NCBI GenBank assembly: GCA_052390035.1
Contig: JBQTHI010000144.1
Coordinates: 1 to 9,654, forward strand
DNA: 9,654 nucleotides
Direction: 5' to 3'
From: JBQTHI01 sp052390035
GTDB taxonomy: Bacteria > Actinomycetota > Acidimicrobiia > Spongiisociales > ZC4RG35
In this document: positions 1-6,761 of the stretch, in pieces
Layout: each line of letters opens with the position of its first letter
How positions within the stretch are numbered: position 1 is the first letter of the stretch
Notes under the pieces: generated by a model
What the model saw: the letters and a program-made list of their open reading frames with translations, nothing else
Database searches by the model: none
What the model was told of the DNA's origin: nothing
Made by a program: the position numbers and the translations under genes

Positions 1-2
1 TC

Positions 3-503
3 GCCCCCGCCGCCCATGGCGCCAACCGGACGGGTCGGATGTTCACCGGCGACCGTTCCGGCGAGTGGCTCTTCCGAGCCCTCTATCGCGCCGGTTTTGC
101 CAACCAACCAATCTCGACCCAGCGCAACGACGGATTGCGGCTCAGCGACTGCCTGATTGCCGCCTCGGTTCGGTGCGCTCCGCCGGGCAACCGCCCAACG
201 CCGGCCGAGTTGGAGAACTGCTCGCGCTGGCTGCTACCGGATTTGGCCCGTCCAGACATAAAGGTGGTAGTGGGCCTTGGCCAAATTGCCTTTGGGCAGG
301 TGTTGAGGCTGGCTCCTCGGGTCGGCTGGCGGGTACCTTCACCCCGTCCCCGATTCGCCCATGGGGTCGAGGTCGAGCTGATGAGCGGGCCCATGGTCAT
401 CGCTTCCTACCACCCATCCCAGCAGAACACCTTCACCGGGCGGCTAACCCAGGCAATGCTTGACGATGTCTTCTGTCGGGCGCGATCGCTGATCGACGAT
501 TGA
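3..503 (+). CDS. Uracil-DNA glycosylase, family 5 (UDGb), C-terminal part
   Basis: This is a DNA repair enzyme that removes uracil, and in family 5 also some other deaminated bases, from DNA. The reading frame is open from base 3, so the gene begins upstream of the window; the ATG at 39 is internal. The first visible residues, APAAHGANRTGRMFTGDRSG, match the family motif 1 region just after the usual GL. HPSQQN (bases 411–428) followed by TFTGRLT is the family motif 2 near the C-terminus. The cysteines at bases 174–176 (in VRCAPPGN) and 219–221 fit the two downstream ligands of the [4Fe-4S] cluster found in family 4/5 enzymes; the two N-terminal ligands would lie outside the window. The stop TGA is at 501–503 and sufD begins 58 nt later. 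As an Fe–S protein it could be a client of the adjacent suf genes, but the proximity may be chance. The family call is firm; the family 5 assignment rests on the motifs. Confidence 0.9.
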   Translation, partial: APAAHGANRTGRMFTGDRSGEWLFRALYRAGFANQPISTQRNDGLRLSDCLIAASVRCAPPGNRPTPAELENCSRWLLPDLARPDIKVVVGLGQIAFGQVLRLAPRVGWRVPSPRPRFAHGVEVELMSGPMVIASYHPSQQNTFTGRLTQAMLDDVFCRARSLIDD

Positions 504-549
504 GGTTGTCGGTCCGCGGTGCGCAGGTTCTAGCCGGCGACCCCGCTAT

Positions 550-555
550 TACCAT
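550..555 (+). promoter_or_regulatory. −10-like TACCAT before sufD
   Basis: TACCAT fits the actinobacterial −10 pattern TANNNT and ends 6 nt before the TTG at 562, or 9 nt before the GTG at 565. No Shine-Dalgarno is visible between 504 and 561. This spacing would place transcription start at or within a few bases of the start codon, as in a leaderless mRNA. No clear −35 is seen. It is a pattern match only. Confidence 0.4.
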
Positions 556-561
556 CAGCCA

Positions 562-1782
562 TTGGTGGTCTCCCTTTCCCGCCCCATCATTGATGAACTC
601 GACGCGTCCCGGCCACTTCCCGGGCGCGCCGAAGCTTTCGCCGCCTATGAGCAACTGCCCGTTCCGAGCGCAGCCGACGAATCGTGGCGTTACGTGGAAC
701 ATGACCTGGATCCGGACAAGGTCGCCTTGGCACTTACGGCCGGGTCACGTCTGGCCGATGACCCACTTCTGGCCGCCCTTGAATCATCGGCGGGGGCGGT
801 GCTGGTTGATGGACAAATAGGAGAGACGTACGGCCCCTGGATCACCGAGGGTGTCGACCTGCTCGACCTGGTACCAGTCTCAGCCGACAAATTTGCCGCC
901 GCCCATCGCGCCTTTGTAACCGGGGGAGTGATAGTCGACGTTCCCGCCGGCCGGCACACCGATGCCCCTCTTCTAATCGAGCTGCAGACCACCTCCCCTG
1001 GCACGATCTCCTTCCCGCACGTCACCATCCGGATAGGAGATGACGCCGAGGCGGAGGTTGTTATCGCCCACCGCAGTGCCGATGGCCTCGAGGCGGTCAC
1101 CGTTCCTCAGATCGAAGCCGACCTGGGGGCTGGTGGGCGTTTGCGGCTGATGACCGTCCAGGAGTTGTCCACCGACACAAGCGGAATCGTCCAACTCCGC
1201 GCTCGCCTGGGCCGGGACGCCACGTTCCGGCTTGGCGAGATCGGGTTGGGTGCGAGGCTCGGCCGATTGGACCTCGGTGTCGAACTGGATGGTCGGGGAT
1301 CTTCTGCCCAGGTCGTCGGGCTCTTCTTCGGCCACCGGGATCAAGTTCTCGACTACCGCATGGTCCTCAATCATCGTGGACCGAAATCAACGTCGAAGGT
1401 GCTGCTCAAGGGAGCCGTGGAGGATTCGGCCCACTCGATCTTCTCCGGATTGGTCCGGATCGAAAAGCCCGCCATTGGGGCGAACGCTTTCGAAACCAAT
1501 CGGAACCTGGTGCTCTCGCCCGACGCCAAGGCCAATTCCGTGCCCAACCTGGAGATCCTCTGCGACGATGTCATCTGTGGGCATGGCTCCTCGGTGGGGC
1601 CATTGGAGGAGGAACATCTTTATTACCTGCAGAGCAGAGGGCTCAGCCTCCCCCGGGCAGAGCGACTCCTCATACGCGGGTTCTTCCGCGAGGTGATTGA
1701 TCGTCTGCCGGTGGCCGGGATGGAGCGGCCCCTGGCCGACATCCTCGAACGACGATTCGTGCGGTCGCGGGGTGAAGAATGA
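562..1782 (+). CDS. sufD: Fe–S cluster assembly scaffold protein SufD
   Basis: SufD is the partner of SufB and SufC in the cytosolic SufBCD scaffold that builds Fe–S clusters. The 406-residue product has the low-complexity N-terminal part of SufD, then a β-helix core, and a strong C-terminal SufB/SufD signature: KGAVEDSAHSIFSGLVRI (residues 283–300), NSVPNLEI (325–332), ICGHGSSVG (338–346, including C339 and H341) and YYLQSRGL followed by LLIRGFFREV (369–378). The CGHGSSVGPLEEE form and the absence of SufB's own N-terminal features favour SufD over SufB. The start is TTG at 562 or GTG at 565; no Shine-Dalgarno supports either, and a −10-like hexamer lies just upstream. Its stop overlaps the ATG of the Rieske gene by 4 nt (ATGA), which implies co-translation. 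The gene upstream is a DNA glycosylase, not the usual sufB. Confidence 0.93.
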   Translation: MVVSLSRPIIDELDASRPLPGRAEAFAAYEQLPVPSAADESWRYVEHDLDPDKVALALTAGSRLADDPLLAALESSAGAVLVDGQIGETYGPWITEGVDLLDLVPVSADKFAAAHRAFVTGGVIVDVPAGRHTDAPLLIELQTTSPGTISFPHVTIRIGDDAEAEVVIAHRSADGLEAVTVPQIEADLGAGGRLRLMTVQELSTDTSGIVQLRARLGRDATFRLGEIGLGARLGRLDLGVELDGRGSSAQVVGLFFGHRDQVLDYRMVLNHRGPKSTSKVLLKGAVEDSAHSIFSGLVRIEKPAIGANAFETNRNLVLSPDAKANSVPNLEILCDDVICGHGSSVGPLEEEHLYYLQSRGLSLPRAERLLIRGFFREVIDRLPVAGMERPLADILERRFVRSRGEE

Positions 1783-2090
1783 GTATTCACAAGGTCGCTA
1801 CCTTCGGTGACTTGGAGGAGGGAGTGGGCCTCAAGGTCGAGCTCGGGGACCATCGGATTGCGATCTTCCTCCTCGACCGCGGTCTGTTTGCGATTGGAGA
1901 CCGCTGCAGCCATGCCGAGGCTTCGCTGTCCGAGGGAGAAGTGGTGGGCACCGAAGTGGAATGCCCCCGTCATGGGTCGGTCTTTGATCTGACCACCGGC
2001 GAACCCCAGTCTTTGCCCGCCACCAAGCCGGTTCCGGTCTATCGAGTGTGGACCGAGAACGGAGGGGTGTTTGTGGAGGTGGAGGAGTGA
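1779..2090 (+). CDS. Rieske [2Fe-2S] ferredoxin-like protein of the suf cluster
   Basis: This is a small soluble Rieske protein of 103 residues, without signal peptide or membrane segment. The cluster ligands are all present: C43-S-H45 and C62-P-R-H65-G, with 16 residues between H45 and C62. The C-terminal part has the usual FDLTTGEP and PVPVYRV strands. It resembles the ferredoxin subunits of ring-hydroxylating dioxygenases (HcaC type), but no oxygenase subunit or reductase is nearby. A protein of this kind between sufD and sufC is known from actinobacterial suf operons such as those of Streptomyces, where its exact job is not settled; electron supply to cluster assembly is an inference. It overlaps sufD by 4 nt at its start and sufC by 4 nt at its end, so the three genes are very likely one transcript and translationally coupled. 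Confidence 0.93.
   Translation: MSIHKVATFGDLEEGVGLKVELGDHRIAIFLLDRGLFAIGDRCSHAEASLSEGEVVGTEVECPRHGSVFDLTTGEPQSLPATKPVPVYRVWTENGGVFVEVEE
2075..2080 (+). promoter_or_regulatory. Ribosome binding site deciding the sufC start
   Basis: GGAGGT ends 6 nt before the GTG at 2087, an ideal Shine-Dalgarno spacing. It lies inside the last codons of the Rieske gene, whose final residues VEVEE are encoded by the purine-rich run. It supports the GTG at 2087 over the upstream in-frame GTG at 2048, which would add 13 residues with no match to the family. Confidence 0.75.
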
Positions 2091-2887
2091 CCCCGGCCCT
2101 CAGTATTCGCGATCTGGTGGCGGGGGTGGGTGGACGCTCCATCCTGAACGGAATCGATCTGGACCTGCCTTTTGGGGAGGTTCATGCAGTGATGGGCCCC
2201 AACGGCTCCGGCAAGTCGACTCTGTGCCATGTCCTCAGCGGCAAGTCCGGGTACACCGTGAGTGGATCCGCCGAACTGGCAGGCGATGACCTGTTTGGGC
2301 TGGCGGTCGACGGGCGCGCCCGACTCGGGCTGCTGCAGGGCTTTCAATATCCGGTCGAGGTTCCTGGGGTCCGCCTGGCCGAATTCGTGTCAGAAGCCGC
2401 CGAAGAGGCAGGCTTCTCGGAATCCGAGGCCCAAGAACGGATCGCTCGGGAAGCAGCTCGGTTTGAGATGACTCGGTTCCTTGATCGGGCGGTCAACGAC
2501 GATCTCTCCGGAGGCGAGAAGAAGAGATCGGAGATCTTCCAGATGGCGGTCCTGGCACCCAAGGTGGCGCTGCTCGACGAAATCGACTCTGGCCTGGATA
2601 TCGATGCGGTGCGGGAGGTGGCGGGGGCGGTTGGCGCCATGCGCTCCCCCGAAGTCGGCGTCCTGATGATCACCCACTATGCACGGATCCTTCGTTACGT
2701 CGTACCCGATCGGGTGCACGTGATGCTGGAAGGGCGACTGGTTTCGTCCGGCGGCCCCGAGCTCGCCGACGAATTGGAAGAAGCCGGCTACGAAGGGCTG
2801 CGGGCCAGGCTGGGATTGGTGGCTGCCATCCCTGCGCATGAGAAGAAGGCATCCGAATTCTTCACCGATCTGCCCTTCGAGCGCTAG
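2087..2887 (+). CDS. sufC: Fe–S assembly ATPase SufC, first copy
   Basis: SufC is the ABC-type ATPase of the SufBCD complex; it drives the conformational change of SufB/SufD. With the GTG start the product has 266 residues. Visible motifs in order: Walker A GPNGSGKST (37–45), Q-loop FQYPVEVPGV with Q87, signature LSGGEKKR (140–147), Walker B VALLDE (160–165), D-loop SGLDID, and H-loop His197 in MITHYARIL. Small departures from the common form are SEIFQMA after the signature (usually NEILQM) and DEIDSGLD (usually DETDSGLD or DESDSGLD). A tail of about 15 residues, ending in EFFTDLPFER, follows the usual GGPELADELEEAGYEGL end. The gene overlaps the Rieske gene by 4 nt (GTGA). A second, more canonical SufC lies at 5991–6746 on the other strand. 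All catalytic motifs are intact, so I expect an active ATPase. Confidence 0.93.
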   Translation: MTPALSIRDLVAGVGGRSILNGIDLDLPFGEVHAVMGPNGSGKSTLCHVLSGKSGYTVSGSAELAGDDLFGLAVDGRARLGLLQGFQYPVEVPGVRLAEFVSEAAEEAGFSESEAQERIAREAARFEMTRFLDRAVNDDLSGGEKKRSEIFQMAVLAPKVALLDEIDSGLDIDAVREVAGAVGAMRSPEVGVLMITHYARILRYVVPDRVHVMLEGRLVSSGGPELADELEEAGYEGLRARLGLVAAIPAHEKKASEFFTDLPFER

Positions 2888-2913
2888 CGAGACCTGATTC
2901 GTCCCAACCGGCC

Positions 2914-2919
2914 TATCGT
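2914..2919 (+). promoter_or_regulatory. −10-like TATCGT before fumC
   Basis: TATCGT fits TANNNT and ends exactly 6 nt before the fumC ATG at 2926. No Shine-Dalgarno is seen in the 38 nt between sufC and fumC. If used, transcription would start at or next to the A of ATG, giving a leaderless fumC mRNA in addition to any read-through from sufC. No clear −35 is seen. Confidence 0.42.
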
Positions 2920-2925
2920 CGCGGC

Positions 2926-4311
2926 ATGCAGTTCCGCACCGAACGTGACTCGATGGGTGAGGTGCAAGTTCCCGCCGACGCCTACTACGGCGCCTCCACC
3001 CAGCGGGCCCGCGACAACTTTCCCATCTCCCAGCTGCGCTTTGGTCGTCGATTCATCTGGGCCCTTGGCCTGATCAAGGGTTCGGCAGCCGCCGTGGCCG
3101 GCCGCCGGGGGGCCGTACCGCCCGACATTGCGGCGGCCATCGAACGGGCGGCGGAGGAAGTCATGATCGGCCGGCTCGATGACCACTTTGTTCTCGACAT
3201 CTTCCAGACTGGGTCGGGAACCTCCACCAACACCAACGCCAACGAAGTCATCGCTCGGCGGGCAAGCGAGTTGGGTGCCGATCCGAGCCTGGTGTGCCAT
3301 CCCAACGATCATGTCAACTTCGGACAGTCGTCCAACGACGTGATCCCGACTGCCATTCACGCCGCGGCGGTGGCGGGCATCCGTCAGGAGCTGATACCCG
3401 CCCTCGACCATCTGGCCACGACGTTGGAAGGCAAGTCTGCAGAATTCGGCGAAGTGGTGAAATCGGGCCGCACCCATTTGATGGATGCCACCCCGGTCAC
3501 GCTCGGTCAGGAATTTTCCGGATACGCCTCCCAAGTCCGATTGGGAATCACCCGCCTCGAAAAAGTACTTCCCGAATTGGAGCAGCTTGCCCTGGGCGGA
3601 ACGGCAGTAGGGACCGGGATCAATGCACCTGTTGGTTTCGCGGCCGAGGTCATTTCGCTGATGGCGGAACGAAGCGGAATGCCCTTCCGAGAAGCGGGCA
3701 ATCATTTCGAGGCCCAAGGCGCCAAAGACGCCACGGTCATGGCCTCCGGTGCCCTCAAGACCTTGGCCGTTTCTTTGTTCAAGATCGCCAACGACATTCG
3801 TTGGCTCGGCTCCGGGCCCACCGCCGGCATTGCCGAAATTCGCCTGCCCGACCTGCAACCCGGTTCTTCGATCATGCTCGGCAAGGTGAATCCGGTGATG
3901 CCCGAGATGGTGATGCAGGTGGCTGCTCAGGTCATCGGCGATGACGCGACCATTGCCTGGGGCGCCGCCAGCGGCAACTTCGAACTCAACGTGATGATGC
4001 CGGTGATCGCCCACAACTTGGCGGAGTCGATCGGCATCCTCGCCACTGCCTCACGGACCTTCGCCGACCGATGTGTGAAAGAGATCGAGGCCGACGAGGA
4101 GCGGTGCCGCCAATTGGTCGAAAGAAATGTGATCATCGTCACCGCCCTCAATCCCCACATCGGATACGACAACGGGGCGAAGGTAGCCAAGGAGGCGCTG
4201 GCCACCGGGAAAAGCGTCCGCCAGGTCGTGCTGGACTGGGGATTGATGGACGAGCCCGACCTGGATCGGGTTCTAGACCTGAAGCGGATGACTGAAGGCG
4301 GCGTTCTTTAA
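2926..4311 (+). CDS. fumC: Class II fumarate hydratase
   Basis: Class II fumarase reversibly hydrates fumarate to L-malate in the TCA cycle; it is a cytosolic homotetramer without an Fe–S cluster. The 461-residue length is normal. Motifs in order: TGSGTSTN (95–102), SSND (135–138), SGRTHLMDATPV with His184 (180–191), GGTAVGTGIN (224–233), and the mobile active-site loop GSSIMLGKVNPV (313–324). The family pattern GSxxMxxKxN is satisfied, with catalytic Ser at 314/315, but the usual Pro after Met is Leu318. The middle segment (NHFEAQGAKDA, then AVSLFKIANDIRWLGSGP) closely follows mycobacterial FumC and argues against aspartase or argininosuccinate lyase. It lies 38 nt after sufC on the same strand and converges on sufU. 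The ATG has no Shine-Dalgarno. A shared transcript with sufC is possible but not shown. Confidence 0.95.
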   Translation: MQFRTERDSMGEVQVPADAYYGASTQRARDNFPISQLRFGRRFIWALGLIKGSAAAVAGRRGAVPPDIAAAIERAAEEVMIGRLDDHFVLDIFQTGSGTSTNTNANEVIARRASELGADPSLVCHPNDHVNFGQSSNDVIPTAIHAAAVAGIRQELIPALDHLATTLEGKSAEFGEVVKSGRTHLMDATPVTLGQEFSGYASQVRLGITRLEKVLPELEQLALGGTAVGTGINAPVGFAAEVISLMAERSGMPFREAGNHFEAQGAKDATVMASGALKTLAVSLFKIANDIRWLGSGPTAGIAEIRLPDLQPGSSIMLGKVNPVMPEMVMQVAAQVIGDDATIAWGAASGNFELNVMMPVIAHNLAESIGILATASRTFADRCVKEIEADEERCRQLVERNVIIVTALNPHIGYDNGAKVAKEALATGKSVRQVVLDWGLMDEPDLDRVLDLKRMTEGGVL

Positions 4312-4335
4312 ACACATTTCAGGAGACCAGCGAGA

Positions 4336-4348
4336 CGGGCTAGGCCCG
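4336..4348. terminator. Possible short hairpin between convergent fumC and sufU
   Basis: CGGGC–TAG–GCCCG forms a 5-bp GC stem with a 3-nt loop, just past the fumC stop and across the sufU stop. The site is right for a bidirectional terminator between convergent genes only 28 nt apart. No T-run follows on either strand, so it is weak as an intrinsic terminator, and a stem this short is common in GC-rich DNA. Confidence 0.25.
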
Positions 4349-4783
4349 CGGATTGTCGAGCGTCTGGACGAGGGTGGTCCAGGGAAGTGAGGCACATTTG
4401 ATCCTCACCGGATAACGCCGAACCCCTTGGAGCGCCTCCAGCTCTCCAAGGTATTTGCCCGGTTGATCCGGATCAATGGCGCGTTCACCGTCGGTGAGCA
4501 TTGTCTGGAACTTCTCGGCCAGATCTTTGATGCTTTGCCGGTCCAAGCCCCTGATCGCTTCTCCCATCATCGACCCTGACGACTGGCTGATCGAACATCC
4601 GTGTCCCCGGACCGAAACGGCGCGCACTGCCCCCTCTTCGAAGTTGAGCTCCACAGTCACTTCGTCCCCGCAAAGTGGGTTGACGCCTTCACCGGTCAGA
4701 TCGGGGTGATCGAGGGGTTGACGATTGCGAGGGTTGCGATAGTGATCGAGGATCACCTCGCGATAAAGCTCTTCGAGTGCCAT
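4340..4783 (-). CDS. sufU: Zinc-dependent sulfurtransferase / Fe–S assembly protein SufU
   Basis: SufU accepts persulfide sulfur from SufS and passes it on for cluster assembly, in the cytosol. The 147-residue product begins MALEELYREVILDHYRNPRN, the typical N-terminus, so the ATG at 4783 is chosen; the open frame extends upstream to 4921 but that part lies within sufS and does not match the family. The zinc ligands known for SufU are all visible: C38 and D40 in CGDE, C63 in GHGCSIS, and C130. The long segment between C63 and C130, with the TMLTDGERAIDPDQPGKY stretch, is the SufU-specific insertion that separates it from IscU. The gene follows sufS by 2 nt, without a clear Shine-Dalgarno, so translation is probably coupled. 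It is the last gene of the − strand suf cluster. Confidence 0.94.
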   Translation of the reverse strand: MALEELYREVILDHYRNPRNRQPLDHPDLTGEGVNPLCGDEVTVELNFEEGAVRAVSVRGHGCSISQSSGSMMGEAIRGLDRQSIKDLAEKFQTMLTDGERAIDPDQPGKYLGELEALQGVRRYPVRIKCASLPWTTLVQTLDNPRA

Positions 4784-4785
4784 TG

Positions 4786-5991
4786 TCAGATACCGAACAA
4801 CGAGGCGGCCTCTTCTAGTCCCTCCACCAGTGCGTCGATGTCGTCGGTGGTCGAGTAGACCGAGAAAGAGGCGCGGGCGGTGGCCGGCACGCCCAAGGCT
4901 CGCATCAACGGCTTGGCGCAATGATGACCTGCTCGCACCGAAACTCCCCGCTGATCGAGGATAGTGGCCAGGTCGTGAGGATGAACGTCGCCCAGAGTGA
5001 AACTGATGGCCCCGCCGCGGTCATCGGTGGTGGGTGGCCCTTGTATAACCACATGGGGGAGTTCGCCCAACCTCTTGAGGGCATATCCGGTGAGTTCGGT
5101 GTCATGGTCGGCTACCCGATCCATACCGATCGCCGTCAAGTAGTCGATGGCCGCGGCCAAGCCCACCGCCTCGATGATCGGAGGAGTTCCGGCCTCAAAC
5201 CGATGGGGAATCGTTGCCCAGGTGGAGTGGTCGAGCTGCACATCCGAGATCATCTCCCCACCTCCCTCAAAGGGCTCCATCTCTTCCAGGCGCTCGCGCC
5301 GGCCCCAGAGGACGCCGACGCCGGTGGGACCGAGCATCTTGTGAGCCGAGAATGCCAAGAAGTCTGCTCCTAGGTCGACGACATCGACCGGACGATGAGG
5401 GACGAGCTGGGCACCGTCGACGACGACCAGCGCCCCCGACCGGTGGGCGGCAGCTGCCATCGCAGCGATTGGCGGGATGGTGCCAAGCACGTTGGACATG
5501 CCGGTAAACGAAACGATCCGCGGCCCCTTGGCGAGGTGTCTCTCGAAGTCGACCTGGTCGATGGTGAACTCGGGAGTCATGGCCAGGTAATCGAGCCGGG
5601 CTCCCGTTCGACTGGCCACCATCTGCCAGGGCACGAGGTTGGCGTGATGCTCCATAACGGTGAGGAGCACCCGATCGCCCGGGCGCAGGTGTTGTCCGCC
5701 CCACCCGGCGGCCACCATGTTCAGTCCGGTCGTGGTGCCTCGGCATAAGACGACCTCTGATGACGAGGTCGCACCTATGAATCGGGCGACCTTAAGCCTG
5801 GCTTCTTCGTATCGTTCGGTCGACTCGGTCGAGAGCCGGTACGCACCACGATGAACGTTGGCGTACACGGTGGCGGCGAATTCGTGCATGGCGTTCAACA
5901 CCACGCTCGGTTTTAGTGATGACGCCGCCGAGTCGAGGAAGTACCCGGCGCCGGCTGTGATCGCCGGGAAATCCGGGCGATAGTTGAACAT
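4786..5991 (-). CDS. sufS: Cysteine desulfurase SufS
   Basis: SufS is a PLP-dependent group II cysteine desulfurase that converts cysteine to alanine and holds the sulfur as a persulfide for SufU. Counting from the ATG at 5991 (401 residues): EHHANLVPW with His115/116 over the PLP ring, Asp192 in VVDGAQ, PLP-binding Lys218 in FSAHKMLGPTGVG, and the catalytic Cys358 in RAGHHCAKP. The N-terminal HRGAYRLSTEST segment is also typical. Either the GTG at 5994 or the ATG at 5991 could start it; both overlap the sufC stop. I prefer the ATG, whose A is also the last base of the sufC TGA (TGATG). The gene is directly followed by sufU. The length and all key residues are normal, so a working enzyme is expected. 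Confidence 0.95.
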   Translation of the reverse strand: MFNYRPDFPAITAGAGYFLDSAASSLKPSVVLNAMHEFAATVYANVHRGAYRLSTESTERYEEARLKVARFIGATSSSEVVLCRGTTTGLNMVAAGWGGQHLRPGDRVLLTVMEHHANLVPWQMVASRTGARLDYLAMTPEFTIDQVDFERHLAKGPRIVSFTGMSNVLGTIPPIAAMAAAAHRSGALVVVDGAQLVPHRPVDVVDLGADFLAFSAHKMLGPTGVGVLWGRRERLEEMEPFEGGGEMISDVQLDHSTWATIPHRFEAGTPPIIEAVGLAAAIDYLTAIGMDRVADHDTELTGYALKRLGELPHVVIQGPPTTDDRGGAISFTLGDVHPHDLATILDQRGVSVRAGHHCAKPLMRALGVPATARASFSVYSTTDDIDALVEGLEEAASLFGI

Positions 5992-6746
5992 CACGCAGCT
6001 CCTAGCGTCTGGCGTATCCCTTCGTATCCCTCTTCTTCCAGGCGGGCCGCCAGCTCAGGACCGCCCGATTCGACCAGCCGTCCATCGAGCAGGATGTGAA
6101 CCTGGTCGGGGGTGACATAGTCGAGCAGGCGCTGGTAGTGCGTGATGACAAGAAATCCCCGCTCATCGCCGGTGAGTTTGTTCACGCCTTCGGCCACGGT
6201 ACGCAGGGCGTCGATGTCGAGACCCGAGTCGGTTTCGTCCATCACCGCCAAGTCCGGCTGGAGGACCGCCATTTGCAGGATCTCGTTTCGTTTGCGTTCG
6301 CCACCGGAGAAGCCCTCGTTGAGGTAGCGGTCGGCAAACCCGGAAGCCATCCCCAGCGATTTCATCGCCTCCATCACTTTGAGCCGCAGCTCGAGGACCG
6401 TGAGGTCAACCCCGGTCCGGTTGGAAAGGGCCTGACGGAGGAACTGAACCACGGAAACCCCGGGTATGGCCTCCGGGTTCTGGAAGGCAAGGAACAGGCC
6501 CTTCCTCGCCCTCTCATCCGCCGGGAGCCCGATTAGATCTTCACCTTTGTAGGTGACTTTGCCGCCTGTCACCCGATATCCCGGATGCCCGGCCAAGACA
6601 TTGGCGAGGGTGCTTTTTCCCGAGCCGTTTGGCCCCATAATGGCGTGGACCTCCCCGTAGTCGACGATCAGGTCGATCCCATGGATGATCTCGATGTCCC
6701 CGGCACTGACCCGGAGCTGCTCGATCTCGAGGAGGGGGGCGGTCAC
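5991..6746 (-). CDS. sufC: Fe–S assembly ATPase SufC, second copy
   Basis: This is a second SufC ATPase of 251 residues, closer to the common form than the copy at 2087–2887. Motifs: Walker A GPNGSGKST (38–46), Q-loop Q89 in FLAFQNPEAIPGV, signature FSGGERKRNEILQMA (146–160), Walker B ending D170-E171, then TDSGLDIDAL, and H-loop His203 in VITHYQRLLDYV. The end ESGGPELAARLEEEGYEGIR is standard, without the extra tail of the first copy. The start is GTG at 6746, with a weak GAGGGG upstream and a −10-like TACGAT 8 nt before it. It lies 15 nt after the stop of the F420-type oxidoreductase gene and overlaps sufS, so sufC–sufS–sufU are one unit. It needs SufB/SufD partners; only a SufD in the opposite arm is present here. 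Confidence 0.95.
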   Translation of the reverse strand: MTAPLLEIEQLRVSAGDIEIIHGIDLIVDYGEVHAIMGPNGSGKSTLANVLAGHPGYRVTGGKVTYKGEDLIGLPADERARKGLFLAFQNPEAIPGVSVVQFLRQALSNRTGVDLTVLELRLKVMEAMKSLGMASGFADRYLNEGFSGGERKRNEILQMAVLQPDLAVMDETDSGLDIDALRTVAEGVNKLTGDERGFLVITHYQRLLDYVTPDQVHILLDGRLVESGGPELAARLEEEGYEGIRQTLGAA

Positions 6747-6754
6747 GACCCCTC

Positions 6755-6760
6755 ATCGTA
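6755..6760 (-). promoter_or_regulatory. −10-like TACGAT before the second sufC
   Basis: On the − strand TACGAT (TANNNT) ends 8 nt before the GTG at 6746, inside the 15-nt gap after the oxidoreductase gene. It could give a nearly leaderless sufC–sufS–sufU transcript, but a weak GAGGGG Shine-Dalgarno is also present and co-transcription with the upstream gene is possible. No clear −35 is seen. Confidence 0.35.
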
Positions 6761-6761
6761 T

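Noticed and set aside
2048..2086. Upstream GTG extension of the first sufC
   Set aside because: It would add a Gly-rich 13-residue piece and overlap the Rieske gene; GTG at 2087 has a well-placed GGAGGT.
3294..3944. 216-codon + strand frame inside fumC
   Set aside because: Overlaps the fumC core in another frame, with an R/G/P-rich composition typical of shadow frames.
2884..4014. Long open frame on the − strand across fumC (376 codons)
   Set aside because: It is antisense to a certain fumC, its product is rich in G, R and H, as GC-rich shadow frames are, and it matches no family I know.
4784..4921. Upstream extension of the sufU frame
   Set aside because: It lies inside sufS, is Arg/Gly-rich and has no family match; the ATG at 4783 gives the standard SufU N-terminus.
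4921..5748. + and − strand frames over sufS (for example 4921–5373 and 5267–5746)
   Set aside because: They lie over a complete, well-supported sufS and have shadow-type composition.
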